A DNA stretch of 64,000 nt from Terrabacter aerolatus. Lineage in GTDB: Bacteria; Actinomycetota; Actinomycetes; Actinomycetales; Dermatophilaceae. The stretch is from contig NZ_BJYX01000010.1 of the NCBI RefSeq assembly GCF_007991735.1, forward strand, positions 62,001-126,000. Reading direction: 5' to 3'. Positions 14,926 to 26,713 of this stretch are shown here, in pieces. The position numbers and the translations under genes were made by a program. Below the pieces are notes generated by a model. It searched no databases and was not told the DNA's origin. It worked only from the letters and a program-made list of their open reading frames with translations. The stretch's first letter is position 1. The number at the start of each line of letters is the position of its first letter.

Positions 14926-17900
14926 AGGGCGTCCCCCTCGGGCTGCACGGGACACGAGGACCGCACGGGGCACGTCTCGCAGGCCTTGCCCTGGGTGGCG
15001 TGGAACTCGCCGGCCCCCATGCCCTCGGCCGTCTGCTCGACGAGCGCCCGTGCCCAGCCCGGGTCGTCGCTGCTCGCGAGGGGCGGCTGCGGCAGCACGC
15101 TCGGCTTGAGGCCGGACAGGCCACCCTTGCCGATGAAGACGAGCGCGGCACCCGCGCTGCTCTCGCCGAGCTCGGGGAAGCCACCCGCCTCGACGGCCAC
15201 CTGGTAGGTCCCGAGCTGCCCGTGCTGGGCGAGCTCGGCCCTGGTCGGCTTGGACTTGCCGGTCTTGAGGTCGACGATGCGCAGGCGTCCGTCGGCGGCG
15301 CGCTCGATGCGGTCGACCCGACCGGCCACGACCGCCCGCCCGACCTCGACCCGGAAGCCCGTCTCGATGCCGACGCGCTCCCAGTCGCGCTCGGCGCCGT
15401 CGCGGTAGGACACGAAGCGGGCCACCATGTCGTGGGCCTCCTGGTGGGTGCGGTCGGTGACCCAGCCCGGCCGGAGCCCGAGCCGCCCCCACCGCTCGTC
15501 GACCTCGTGCCGCAGCTGCTCGAGCGGCGCGTCGGGCAGCTCGGCGACGATGTCGTGGACGAAGGTGCCGACCGACGCTGCGCCGAGCGACACGCCCTCG
15601 CCGCCCACCGAGGTGAGGAACCAGCGCAGACCGCAGTCGGCGAAGTAGGTGACCTTGGACGGTGACACGGGGACGGGCTCGTCGGGCCGTCGCACGGGGC
15701 GCTCGCTCGTGACCGACCGCAGCGCCCACCACGACCGGGGGTCGGCGCCGCGCACCCCCTCGCGTGCGGCCGCCGCGAGCAGGTTGAGCGCGGGCTCGGC
15801 GACGGCGGGGTCCGGACTGACCACCTCGCGCCGCAGCTCGCCGACGAGCCCCGGCAGCGTCATGGTGCGCGCGACCTCGGAGTGGGGGCGCACCTCGTCG
15901 GCCAGGCGGGTCGTCGCGGGCGGGTCGACGAGGTCGAGGTAGACCGAGGGCTGCTCGTCCTCGTTGCCGACCGCGGTGACGAGCAGGCGCTCGGTGGCCC
16001 GGGTGACGGCGACGAGGAAGAGGCGCGTCTCGTCGTAGCGAACCGCGGCCTGCGCCGCCCGGAACCCCAGCGGTCGCTGCGCGACGACGTCGACGAGGTC
16101 CTCGGAGCCGAGCACCGAGCCGCGCAGCCGCAGGTCGGGCCAGACGCCCTCCTGGACGCCGGCGACGACGACGATGCGCCACTGCCGCCCTGCGGCGGTC
16201 TGGGGCGTCAGCAGGGCGACCCGTCCGCCCGACTGCCCACCGACGAGCAGCGTGTCGCCCGGGACGTCCTGACCCTGGATGTGCTCGAGGAACTTGTCCG
16301 GGCCGGCGGTCGGCAGACGGTCGACGAAGGCGCCCGCGGCGTCGAACAGGGCGAGCACGGCGTCGAGGTCGCGGTCGGCCCGCTCCCCCGACGTGCCGCC
16401 CGAGAGGGCCTGCCGCCGCCACCCGTCGGCCACCCCGGCGCCCTGCCAGATGGCCCACAGCACCGACTCGGCGGTGACACCACGGGCCCAGCGCCCATCG
16501 GCGCCGACCCTCGCTGCCGCGACGCCGGCAGCCAGAGCGGTCGCGACGCGCTCGGCCGGTCGCGCGGTCGAGCCGAGCAGGTGGGCACGCGGTGGCGACT
16601 GGAGGAGCTCGGCCAGCAGCTCGTCACTGGATCGCCCACCGCCGGAGGCGAGCTCGTCCTGTCGGAGCAGACGACGCAGACGACGCAGTCCCACCGTGTC
16701 GCTGCCCCCGACGGGCGACAGGACGAGGTCGGCGGCACGCACCGGGTCGATGGCGTGGGTCTCGCCGCGCTGCTCCGCGCGAGCGACCGCGATGCTCTCC
16801 TCGAGCAGGTGCAGCAGCGGACGGACCGCACTCTCGTCACGCACCGGGGTCTCCGCGCTGCCGGCCTCGACCGGCACCCCGGACTGGCCCAGCAGCCGGC
16901 GCATCGTGTCGGCGCGCCCGGACCCACGGACCACGACGGCCATGTCGGTCCACGGCACCCCCTCCACGAGGTGCGCGCGCCGCAACACGGCCGCGACATG
17001 GGCGGTCTCCTGCGCCGCGGAGCGCAGGAGCGCGACCTCGACGGTGCCCCGCGACGGGTCGGCCGCGGCGGAGCCCATCCGCCGCTGCTCACCGCCGCCC
17101 AGGGCGCCGATGCGCCGGGACACGCGGTCGGCCACGCCGACCAGGGCGGTGCCCAACCGGTGCGTGCGGTCGAGCACGACGGTCTCACCCGCACCGTCGT
17201 CGGGGTCGTCGAGCAGGTCGAAGAGACCACCGACGAATCGCGGGTCACGCACCGGCTCGGCGAGGTCGCTCCAGCCGTCGGCGAGGAAGCGCGGGTCGGC
17301 GCCGCGGAAGGTCTGGACGGCGACGTCGGGGTCGCCGAGCAGCACGACGCGCGGGCCTCCGGGCCGGGCGACGACGCGCAGCAGCCTGGCCGCGGCGGAC
17401 GTCAGCTCCTGGGCGTCGTCGACGACGACGAGACGGATGCGTTCGTTGAGACGGTCGAGCGCCGACGCGTCCTCGTCGAGCAGCTCCGCCACGGCCGTGA
17501 GCACCCACGCCGGGTCGTAGGACCCGTGCCGGCTGAACGAGGTGACCTGGTCGTACTCGCGCAGGACGTGCGCGGCCGCGGCCCACTCGGGACGCTCGTG
17601 GACCACCGCGAGCTCGGCCAGCTCGTCCGGCCCCTGCCCGAGCTCGACGGCGCGCATGAGCAGGTCACGCAGCTCGTTGCGGAAGCCGCGGGTCGTCAGC
17701 GCCTCGCGCAGCCCCTCGGGCCACTCCGGCCCGGGCACCTCGCCCGAGGCGTGCCCCGCGAGCAGGTCGCGCAGGATGACGTCCTGCTCGGGACCGTTGA
17801 GCAGCCGTGGTGGCGGGTCGCCGCGCAGGGCTGCCTCGACGCGCAGCACCCCGAAGCCGAACGCCTGCCACGTGCGCGCGAGCGACTCGGTGGACGTGCC

Positions 17901-18158
17901 ACCGAGGCGCGCCGTGACCTGCTGGCGCAGCTGCGCCGCCGCGCTGCGGGTCGAGGTGAGCACGAGGCAGGAGTCCGCGCGCAGCCCCTGCCGCCGCACC
18001 GCGTCGACGACGAGCTCGACCGCGAGGGTGGACTTGCCGGTGCCGGGACCTCCGAGGACCCGCAGCACCCGGGCCGAGGACCCGAGCGCCGCCTGCTGGC
18101 GCTCGTCGAGCTGCACCTGCGCCGGGGCGAGGGCGGGAGCTCGACGGAGGATGACCAC
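14922..18158 (-). CDS. adnA: AdnA-like helicase-nuclease subunit
   Basis: A 1078-residue partner of the next gene. Walker A GGPGTGKST is near residue 37, the helicase core has a divergent Walker B (VVVDDAQELT), and the nuclease core DRIERAADGRLRIVDLKTGK lies near 950. Four cysteines (CGLRWF near 845, then CETCPVRSSC near 1060) match the AddB/AdnA-type iron-sulfur clasp around the nuclease. It would resect DNA ends together with AdnB. The GTG start (VVILRR) has no strong ribosome site. The gene lies 92 bases from the katG stop. Confidence 0.88.
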   Translation of the reverse strand: MVILRRAPALAPAQVQLDERQQAALGSSARVLRVLGGPGTGKSTLAVELVVDAVRRQGLRADSCLVLTSTRSAAAQLRQQVTARLGGTSTESLARTWQAFGFGVLRVEAALRGDPPPRLLNGPEQDVILRDLLAGHASGEVPGPEWPEGLREALTTRGFRNELRDLLMRAVELGQGPDELAELAVVHERPEWAAAAHVLREYDQVTSFSRHGSYDPAWVLTAVAELLDEDASALDRLNERIRLVVVDDAQELTSAAARLLRVVARPGGPRVVLLGDPDVAVQTFRGADPRFLADGWSDLAEPVRDPRFVGGLFDLLDDPDDGAGETVVLDRTHRLGTALVGVADRVSRRIGALGGGEQRRMGSAAADPSRGTVEVALLRSAAQETAHVAAVLRRAHLVEGVPWTDMAVVVRGSGRADTMRRLLGQSGVPVEAGSAETPVRDESAVRPLLHLLEESIAVARAEQRGETHAIDPVRAADLVLSPVGGSDTVGLRRLRRLLRQDELASGGGRSSDELLAELLQSPPRAHLLGSTARPAERVATALAAGVAAARVGADGRWARGVTAESVLWAIWQGAGVADGWRRQALSGGTSGERADRDLDAVLALFDAAGAFVDRLPTAGPDKFLEHIQGQDVPGDTLLVGGQSGGRVALLTPQTAAGRQWRIVVVAGVQEGVWPDLRLRGSVLGSEDLVDVVAQRPLGFRAAQAAVRYDETRLFLVAVTRATERLLVTAVGNEDEQPSVYLDLVDPPATTRLADEVRPHSEVARTMTLPGLVGELRREVVSPDPAVAEPALNLLAAAAREGVRGADPRSWWALRSVTSERPVRRPDEPVPVSPSKVTYFADCGLRWFLTSVGGEGVSLGAASVGTFVHDIVAELPDAPLEQLRHEVDERWGRLGLRPGWVTDRTHQEAHDMVARFVSYRDGAERDWERVGIETGFRVEVGRAVVAGRVDRIERAADGRLRIVDLKTGKSKPTRAELAQHGQLGTYQVAVEAGGFPELGESSAGAALVFIGKGGLSGLKPSVLPQPPLASSDDPGWARALVEQTAEGMGAGEFHATQGKACETCPVRSSCPVQPEGDAL

Positions 18159-18198
18159 CGGAGGATTCCATCACGCCCGACCGACAGCGCGCGCACGC

Positions 18199-18236
18199 CA
18201 CGGGCCCGGGACGGCATACGCCATCCCGGGCCCGTG
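18199..18236 (-). terminator. Terminator of furA-katG
   Basis: A perfect 13-bp stem (18199-18211 with 18224-18236) 16 bases after the katG stop. The 12-base loop contains GGCATAC, the heptamer over-represented in this window. Confidence 0.8.
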
Positions 18237-18251
18237 CGGCGCGTCAGCCGG

Positions 18252-20513
<2,262 letters not shown>

Positions 20514-20942
20514 TCAGGAGGCGGCCGCTGCGGCGCACGCGGGACACAGTCCCCAGTACGTCACCTCGGCCTGGTCGATGCGGAAGCCATGGGTGTCGGA
20601 TGCCGTGAGGCAGGGGGCCTCGCCGACGGCGCAGTCGACGTCGGCGATGGCCGCGCACGAACGGCATACGACATGGTGGTGGTTGTCGCCGACCCGCACC
20701 TCGTAGCGGGCGACCGAGCCGGTCGGCTGGATCCGGCGCACGAGCCCGGCGTCGGTGAGCGCCCGCAGCACGTCGTAGACGGCCTGGTGCGACACGTCGC
20801 CGGCGACCTCACGGACCCGGCGGATGATGGTGTCGGTGTCGGTGTGCGGGTGGTCGTGCAGGACCGTGAGCACCGCGACGCGCTGCCGCGTGACGCGCAG
20901 GCCCGACTCGCGCAGCTGCACCTCCACGGCGGACTCGGGCAT
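20514..20942 (-). CDS. furA: FurA-type redox-responsive repressor
   Basis: A 142-residue Fur-family protein with an N-terminal winged helix (RVTRQRVAVLTVL, DVSHQAVYDVL). It has the metal motif DNHHHVVC and two structural CxxC pairs (CRSC near 95, CPAC near 134). FurA represses its own operon with katG and is released by oxidation. The start MPESAVEVQL gives the usual family length, whereas an upstream ATG at 21095 would run through the promoter. A matching operator lies 14-36 bases upstream. Confidence 0.95.
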   Translation of the reverse strand: MPESAVEVQLRESGLRVTRQRVAVLTVLHDHPHTDTDTIIRRVREVAGDVSHQAVYDVLRALTDAGLVRRIQPTGSVARYEVRVGDNHHHVVCRSCAAIADVDCAVGEAPCLTASDTHGFRIDQAEVTYWGLCPACAAAAAS

Positions 20943-20955
20943 GGTCCGAGTCTGG

Positions 20956-20978
20956 CCCCCTTTCTGGAAACAATCAAG
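20956..20978 (-). promoter_or_regulatory. FurA autoregulatory box
   Basis: On the minus strand, CTTGATTGTTTCCAGAAAGG (followed by more G) resembles the AT-rich furA promoter element of mycobacteria and Streptomyces as I remember it (a TTGACT-N-ATTCCAGAAAAGGG-type sequence). It is the only AT-rich stretch in the furA upstream region and ends 14 bases before the start codon. The transcript may be leaderless or nearly so, as reported for some furA genes. Confidence 0.6.
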
Positions 20979-21110
20979 TCTTCGGAGCGGCCCGGTGGAA
21001 CGCGTGCACCGGTGGAGACCCGGCCCCTTCTCGTACGATGCGGACGGGGCGAGCGGGTCCGGACCGCCCCGCTGAGACGCGGGACCAGATCGCACATCCG
21101 AGGGCGGCGC

Positions 21111-22430
21111 ATGTCACCAGAGAACGGCTTCCGGGAGTCCCCGTGGCGCCAGCTGGCGGCATGGGCCTGGCCGAGCCACCCCGCGACGTGGCGCGAGGTG
21201 CCGGCGCGGCTGCGGCCCACCCTGGGGACGGTCTTCCGCCTCACGGCGGCGGCGGTCGCGGCCTACGTCATCTCGCAGGTCGTCACCCCCGGCACGCCCG
21301 ACCTCACCGGCCCCCTGACGGCCCTGCTCGTCGTCCAGGCCTCCGCCTTCTCGACGATCAAGATGAGTGCCGTCCGGGTCGGCGCGGTGCTCTCGGGCAT
21401 CCTCGTCGCCACGCTCCTGTCGACGTGGATCGGCCTGACCTGGTGGAGCCTCGCCGCCGCCATCGCGGCGTCCCTGCTGCTGGCCAAGGTGCTGCGCCTC
21501 GGCGAGCAGGCCCTCGAGACGCCCATCAGCGCGATGCTCATCCTCGGGGTGAGCAACCACGACATCGCCTCCGAGACGCGGATCCTCAACACCCTCATCG
21601 GCGCTGCCGTCGGGGTGGCCTTCAGCGTCGTCTACCCGCCGGCCATGCCGATCGGCCAGGCGAGGCAGGCGCTGCTGCGCGTCGTCGAGGCGGCGGCGTC
21701 CGCCCTCGACACCGCGGCCGAGGCCCTCGAGACGGGCCCGGTGACCCGCGGGCAGGTGACCGAGTGGATCGGCCGGGTCCGCTCGGCCAACCGTGAGGTC
21801 GCCCGCGCCACCGAGACGATCGGCCACCTCAGGGACAGCCGGCGCTTCAACCCACGCGCGCTGGGCACCGTCGACGTCGAGCCCGTCCTGGCCTCGGCCC
21901 TCGACACCTTCGAACACTGCCTGCTCGCGATCCGCGCCCTCTTCACCCTCCTGCTGGCAGAGCTGCCGCCCGAGGGCGCGCCGGAGGACACCTACGGCGA
22001 CGAGCTCCGGTCGGCGTTCGCCGTGGTCCTGCACGACAGTGCCGACTGCCTGCGCGCGTTCGGCGGCTTCGTCATCGCCGAGTCGGAGGGCCGCGAGCAG
22101 GACACCGAGCAGGCACTGGCCGAGAGCCTCGACATCCTCCGCGAGACGCAGGCGATCCTGACCGAGCTCATCCTCGTGCGGGCGCGGGAGGACACCTCCT
22201 CGTGGCTGCTGCGCGGCTCCATCCTCGCCGCCGTCGAGCAGGTGCTCGCCCGGCTCGACCTCGAGGACCGGGCCCGGGTGCACCGCCAGTGGAAGGAGGA
22301 GCAGGACCGGCGGCCCCTCGCCCAGCTGCCCCGCCTCGTGCACGACGTCCTCCCCCACCCCGACCGGCCCTATCCCCGAGGCCTGCAGCCGGGCCGCGTC
22401 CGGCGGCGAGGCCGCCCCGACCAGCGATGA
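21111..22430 (+). CDS. FUSC/ArAE-family membrane exporter
   Basis: A 439-residue protein. The N-terminal half has four to six closely spaced transmembrane helices (about residues 38-175, e.g. VFRLTAAAVAAYVI and LLVVQASAFSTI). The C-terminal half is a soluble helical domain of about 230 residues with heptad-like Ala/Leu/Glu patterns. This fits the aromatic-acid exporter/FUSC family, thought to extrude aromatic acids or related toxic anions. It is divergent from furA and ends in a strong bidirectional terminator. The substrate cannot be read from sequence. Confidence 0.82.
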   Translation: MSPENGFRESPWRQLAAWAWPSHPATWREVPARLRPTLGTVFRLTAAAVAAYVISQVVTPGTPDLTGPLTALLVVQASAFSTIKMSAVRVGAVLSGILVATLLSTWIGLTWWSLAAAIAASLLLAKVLRLGEQALETPISAMLILGVSNHDIASETRILNTLIGAAVGVAFSVVYPPAMPIGQARQALLRVVEAAASALDTAAEALETGPVTRGQVTEWIGRVRSANREVARATETIGHLRDSRRFNPRALGTVDVEPVLASALDTFEHCLLAIRALFTLLLAELPPEGAPEDTYGDELRSAFAVVLHDSADCLRAFGGFVIAESEGREQDTEQALAESLDILRETQAILTELILVRAREDTSSWLLRGSILAAVEQVLARLDLEDRARVHRQWKEEQDRRPLAQLPRLVHDVLPHPDRPYPRGLQPGRVRRRGRPDQR

Positions 22431-22440
22431 GGGGACACGA

Positions 22441-22478
22441 GGTGTGGGCCGGTCGACGTCCGTCGACCGGCCCACACC
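22441..22478. terminator. Bidirectional terminator
   Basis: A perfect 17-bp stem (22441-22457 with 22462-22478) and GTCC loop between the convergent FUSC and phosphoesterase genes. Confidence 0.88.
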
Positions 22479-22502
22479 GTCATGCTGCTCCCTGCCTGCG
22501 GG

Positions 22503-25295
22503 TCACTGCCCGTCGGCGCTGGGGATGTAGCCGCCCGGCACCTGCGAGGGCGTGTAGATCTTCGAGTCACCCGGGTAGGGGGTGCTCCAGTTGCGCGCCT
22601 GGTACCACGTGAACCGGTTCATCAGCTCGGGGGCCGCGGTGTCCGGGGACGGGTTGCTGCCGTTGAAGCCCTGCTTGACGCGCCAGGCCTCCCACTGCGC
22701 AGCGACGGCCTTCTCGGATGCCGGCACGGTGGCCGAGCTCTGCTGGGCCGCAGCGCCGCTCGTCGCAGGCGTCGTGTCCTGACCACACGCCGGCGCCGGG
22801 TTGACCTGCTCGGTGAGCGGGATCTGGTTGGGCTGCGTCGTGAAGGGCGTCGGATCGGGCTTGGACTGGAACGCGTCGAACATCGGGGTCGCCGCCGCGA
22901 GCTTCTGGTTGAGCGGCTGGGCGCCGAGGATCTGCTCGATGGTGCGCACCATGTTGATCTGCGAGTAGTAGGTGCTCACGACCTTGCCGTGCTGGGCCCA
23001 CGGGCTGATGACCTGCACCGGGGCCCGGTGCCCGTCGACGTGGTCGGCACCGTCCTGGCTGTCGTCCTCGACGACGAAGATCGCCGAGTCCTTCCAGTAC
23101 TTGCTGTGCGAGATCTCGTCGACGACCTTGCCGACGGCGAGGTCGCCGTCGGCGACCTGGGCCCGGGCGTCCGGGGCCCCGCCGGTGTGGTCGCTGGAGA
23201 GCCACAGCATGTTGAAGTTGGCCGGGCCCTCCTTCTCGAAGTGCTGCTTCCAGAGCTGGAAGCGGTAGATGTCGGGGATGTTGACGTCGAACTTCGGGTA
23301 GTCGTGCTGGGTGATCGCGTTGAGCGACGGGATCGGCGACTCGGTGTCCGACTTCACCGACGGGTCCGTCAGCGCGCTGGGGTCGCCGCCGGCCTCGACC
23401 TGCTTGGCCGTGCAGTAGTACTTCTGCCACGTCGCACCCGCCGGCTTGGTCAGGAACTGGGTGAACTCGCCGTAGTTGCGGGCGGTCTTGCCCGCGGACT
23501 GCACTGCGGTCCAGAGGAACCCGGACCGCTGGTGCCCGAGGGCGTCGTCCTCGGTGTCGTAGCTGCGCACGTACTCACCGGCACTGGACTCGGTGTACTC
23601 CGGGTTGTCACCCTGCATGAGCCAGTTGTGGCCCTCGGCGGAGTTGGTGCCGATGTCGTAGAGGTTGTCGTAGAGGCCGAACTGCCTGGCCAGCGCGTGC
23701 TGGTTGGGGGTGACCTTCTGCCCGAACTGCACGAGCGAGGGGTCGCCGTTGCCGCGGGTGTCGTCGCCGTAGACCTGGTCGTAGGTCCGGTTCTCCTTGA
23801 CGATCATGAAGACGTGCTTGATCGTCGACGGGTCGCCGAGCCGGACGGGGACCGGCACGGCCTTGGCGCGGTTGCCCTCGGCCTGCTTGACGTCGTCGTG
23901 GCCCCAGTCGTTCTGGGCGAAGACGGTCGCGGTGTAGCGGTCGATCTCCTTGTCGCTGGGCAGCGTGAAGCTCGTCAGCGACGCGGTCGTGCTGTGGGTG
24001 TCGTGGCCGCTCACGACCGGGACGCCGTAGCCCTTGTTCGTCGTGATCGCGGGGCCACGCGCGTCGATGCCGCGGGTGTTGGTCACGACGACCCGGTTGC
24101 CGACGGTCGCCACGTCGGACGGGTAGTAGTCCGTGGGCAGCAGGCCGACGTAGCCGACCGGCGCCTGGGGCGTCCCGGCGTAGCGGTAGACGGCGACCGC
24201 GTTCGCGCGGCCGAGGGTGACGAGGAGGCGACCGTCCTTGGCGAGCGCGATGCCGGTGGGCTCGTAGCCCACCTTGGCCTTGGGCCACGGCTGGGTCGCG
24301 ATGGTCTGGACGACGGCGTCCTTGCGGGTGTCGATGACCGAGACGGTGTCGCTGTTGGTGTTGGCCACGAAGAGGGCGTTGCCGGCGGCATACAGCGCAG
24401 TCGGGTGCAGTCCGACGTCGATCGACTTCACGGCCGTGGAGGGGGCCGCGGTGTCGATGACGCTCACGGTGCCGGTCGTCGAGGTGCCGAGGTAGGGGTC
24501 GGAGGGGACGTCGCTGCCGTACGAGTTGATCGTCGGCTCGCCCGGCCTGGCCTGCCGGCCCCCCTCGTTGCTGACGTAGAGCTTGCCACCGACGAAGGTC
24601 AGGTGCCTCGGAGCGATGCCGACGTTCCACGTCTGCCGGACCGCACCGGTCGACGGGTCGAGGGCCACGACGGTGTTCTGGCCGTTGACCGCCACGTAGA
24701 GCGTCGACCCGTCGGGCGAGTAGACCGACCTGCCGGGCAGGGCGGAGTGCCCGCCGACCTGCGGGAGGGCGAACCGCGAGGCCGTGCCCAGGGTGCCGTC
24801 GGCGTTGACCGGGAAGCGGGTCAGGGCGTCCTGCTGGGACAGCCAGAGGAACTTCCCGTCGGGAGAGTAGGTGGGACCCTCCTGCCCGACGCTGCCGTCG
24901 GCGAGCTTCTGGTCGACTCCGGCCGCCTTGCCGACGCGGTCGATCAGCTTGCCGGTCGCCAGGTCGAAGACCTGCAGGACGACGTTCTTGTCGGCGCTGC
25001 TGGCGGCGAGGAAGCGGCCGTCGGCGCTGACCGTCGAACCCATGAACTTGCCGTACTCGGTCATGATCCGGGAGCCGATGGGCTTGATCACCTGGTTGTC
25101 GGAGACCTGGAGACCGTTGGCGTACTGCGTGCCGACGGTGCGGTTGCCGAAGCCCCCGGTCGCGGCGGTGGCGATGCCGCCGCCGACGATGGTCAGGGCA
25201 GCGGTGCCGGCCGCGGCGACGCGGACCCTGCGGGTGGTGCGACGGCGCTCAGGAGCCGGCCCGGAGGCCGAGAGCCGTTGACGAGTGACCTGCAT
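22503..25295 (-). CDS. Secreted YncE-like beta-propeller / phosphoesterase protein
   Basis: A 930-residue exported protein. The N-terminus is basic with arginine pairs and a hydrophobic segment (AAAGTAALTIVGGGIATA), a probable signal peptide. Residues ~60-460 hold about seven blade-like repeats (PDGSTLYVAVNGQNTVVALD, GNALFVANTNSDTVSVID). Residues ~500-830 form a PF04185-type phosphoesterase with VFMIVKENRTYDQVYGD, NWLMQGDN and FVVEDDSQDGADHVDGHRAP, which supply metal ligands of the alkaline-phosphatase superfamily. Whether it acts on phospholipids or other phosphoesters is unknown. The ATG at 25295 has AAGGATG at proper spacing. It starts two bases after the ABC permease stop, so a functional link with the transporter is likely. 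Confidence 0.88.
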   Translation of the reverse strand: MQVTRQRLSASGPAPERRRTTRRVRVAAAGTAALTIVGGGIATAATGGFGNRTVGTQYANGLQVSDNQVIKPIGSRIMTEYGKFMGSTVSADGRFLAASSADKNVVLQVFDLATGKLIDRVGKAAGVDQKLADGSVGQEGPTYSPDGKFLWLSQQDALTRFPVNADGTLGTASRFALPQVGGHSALPGRSVYSPDGSTLYVAVNGQNTVVALDPSTGAVRQTWNVGIAPRHLTFVGGKLYVSNEGGRQARPGEPTINSYGSDVPSDPYLGTSTTGTVSVIDTAAPSTAVKSIDVGLHPTALYAAGNALFVANTNSDTVSVIDTRKDAVVQTIATQPWPKAKVGYEPTGIALAKDGRLLVTLGRANAVAVYRYAGTPQAPVGYVGLLPTDYYPSDVATVGNRVVVTNTRGIDARGPAITTNKGYGVPVVSGHDTHSTTASLTSFTLPSDKEIDRYTATVFAQNDWGHDDVKQAEGNRAKAVPVPVRLGDPSTIKHVFMIVKENRTYDQVYGDDTRGNGDPSLVQFGQKVTPNQHALARQFGLYDNLYDIGTNSAEGHNWLMQGDNPEYTESSAGEYVRSYDTEDDALGHQRSGFLWTAVQSAGKTARNYGEFTQFLTKPAGATWQKYYCTAKQVEAGGDPSALTDPSVKSDTESPIPSLNAITQHDYPKFDVNIPDIYRFQLWKQHFEKEGPANFNMLWLSSDHTGGAPDARAQVADGDLAVGKVVDEISHSKYWKDSAIFVVEDDSQDGADHVDGHRAPVQVISPWAQHGKVVSTYYSQINMVRTIEQILGAQPLNQKLAAATPMFDAFQSKPDPTPFTTQPNQIPLTEQVNPAPACGQDTTPATSGAAAQQSSATVPASEKAVAAQWEAWRVKQGFNGSNPSPDTAAPELMNRFTWYQARNWSTPYPGDSKIYTPSQVPGGYIPSADGQ

Positions 25296-25297
25296 GA

Positions 25298-26713
25298 TCA
25301 TCCTTTCGAGGAACTGCGGGAGGACAGGTCGACGAGGCTGTCGATCTGCCACAGGGGGTTGGCTGCGTCCCCGCTGGGGGTCCGCACCTGGAAGTAGCCG
25401 TTCACTTCCTTGGGGCCGTCCCCGTCAGCGACGTACCGCCCTTCGGCGGCGACGTCGAGCTGGTAGAGGGCCGTACCGACGGCCGTGGCACCGGGGATGT
25501 GCCACGACACGGCACAGCGCCAGTCGTTGCCCGCTCCCTCGTCGTCCCCCGGCGAGCCGGCGCGGTAGCAGGACGCACTGGTGCGCAGCTGCTCCTCGGT
25601 CACGTCGGGCCGGTGGAGCTCGCGGGACTGGAGGCGGTAGAGGTGGGCGAACGAGGCGGCGAGCGAGCCCTCGATCTTGGTCCGGTCGATCCCGGAGCCG
25701 GTCGAGGGCGTGGCCACCGCGACGACGGCGATGCTCATCGCCGTCAGGGCGGCCACGGGGAGCGCCCCGAGCGCCAGTGACCGTCGACCCGGACCGTCGT
25801 GGGCGACGTCGGTGAAGTCGCGGCGCACGAAGACGAGGAGGGCCAGGCCCGTCACGACGACGACCCAGACGACGCTGACGACGAGTGCGATGAGCAGCGG
25901 TCCGGTCTGGGGCGGCCCGCTGAACAGGCCGCGCCAGGCGAGGAACCCCTGGCTCGGCAGGGCGAGACGCACGGCGGCCGGCATGGGCAGCAGCTGCGCC
26001 GCCTGCAGGACGAAGGCCAGGACCGCCGGCAGGAGCAGCCCCATGGGCGAGCGGCCGAGGGCGACCGAGCCGAGCAGGCCGACGGCCGCGAAGGCGAGGG
26101 AGGTGACCATGGCGCAGACCCAGGCGAGCAGCACGAGCCGGGCGCTCTGCCCCGGGTCGATGAGCTGGCCGTCGAGGCCGACGAGCTCCCGGTCACCCAT
26201 GACCGCGAGGCCGCCGCCGATGCTGGACACGGCGAGACCGACCTCCATGGCGAGGATCACGGCGGTGCTGGCGAGCGCCTTGGCGGCGAAGATCCGCCTC
26301 GGTGAGCGCACCGCCATGACGAGGTGGCGCCAGGTGCCGAGCCGGTCCTCCGCGGCGAAGACGTCACCGGCCACGAGGGCGGTGAGCAGCGGGAGCGCCC
26401 ACGTGGAGGCGAACCCCAGCACGACGAGCGAGCCGGCCCAGCCGGTCGCGAACATCCAGCGACCGAAGACCGTGTCGCTCGGCAGGGTGCTCTGCTGGCC
26501 CACGGCCACGATGAAGGCGGCCGGCGCCAGCCAGCAGGCCAGCAGCACGATCCGCACCCGCCAGAGGGTGAGCAGCTTGACGAGCTCGAAGCGGACGATG
26601 GGCGCGAGGTCCGCCGGACGGGCGGGAGCGACGGGGGCGGCCACCGTGGCCGCCGTGGGTGCTGGGGCCGCCGGCGCCTCGGGAGCAGGTGCGGCCGCGG
26701 GCGTCGGGCTCAC
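25298..26713 (-). CDS. ABC transporter permease
   Basis: A 471-residue membrane protein. After a ~30-residue Ala/Pro-rich N-terminus it has about six to eight hydrophobic segments (for example RIVLLACWLAPAAFIVAV, LLAWVCAMVTSLAFAAV, LLIALVVSVVWVVVVTG) and a C-terminal extracytoplasmic domain of ~150 residues with two cysteines (SCYRAG, RCAVSW). The layout resembles ABC-2 permeases. The GTG start overlaps the ATPase stop (GTGA), so it is translationally coupled. The substrate is unknown; the downstream secreted phosphoesterase may depend on or modify what is exported. Confidence 0.85.
   Translation of the reverse strand: MSPTPAAAPAPEAPAAPAPTAATVAAPVAPARPADLAPIVRFELVKLLTLWRVRIVLLACWLAPAAFIVAVGQQSTLPSDTVFGRWMFATGWAGSLVVLGFASTWALPLLTALVAGDVFAAEDRLGTWRHLVMAVRSPRRIFAAKALASTAVILAMEVGLAVSSIGGGLAVMGDRELVGLDGQLIDPGQSARLVLLAWVCAMVTSLAFAAVGLLGSVALGRSPMGLLLPAVLAFVLQAAQLLPMPAAVRLALPSQGFLAWRGLFSGPPQTGPLLIALVVSVVWVVVVTGLALLVFVRRDFTDVAHDGPGRRSLALGALPVAALTAMSIAVVAVATPSTGSGIDRTKIEGSLAASFAHLYRLQSRELHRPDVTEEQLRTSASCYRAGSPGDDEGAGNDWRCAVSWHIPGATAVGTALYQLDVAAEGRYVADGDGPKEVNGYFQVRTPSGDAANPLWQIDSLVDLSSRSSSKG

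Noticed and set aside
11458-16458. A single 1666-residue frame that seems to extend AdnB upstream
   Set aside because: Upstream of 14925 it reads the adnA gene in a wrong frame; the GTGA overlap defines the true boundary.
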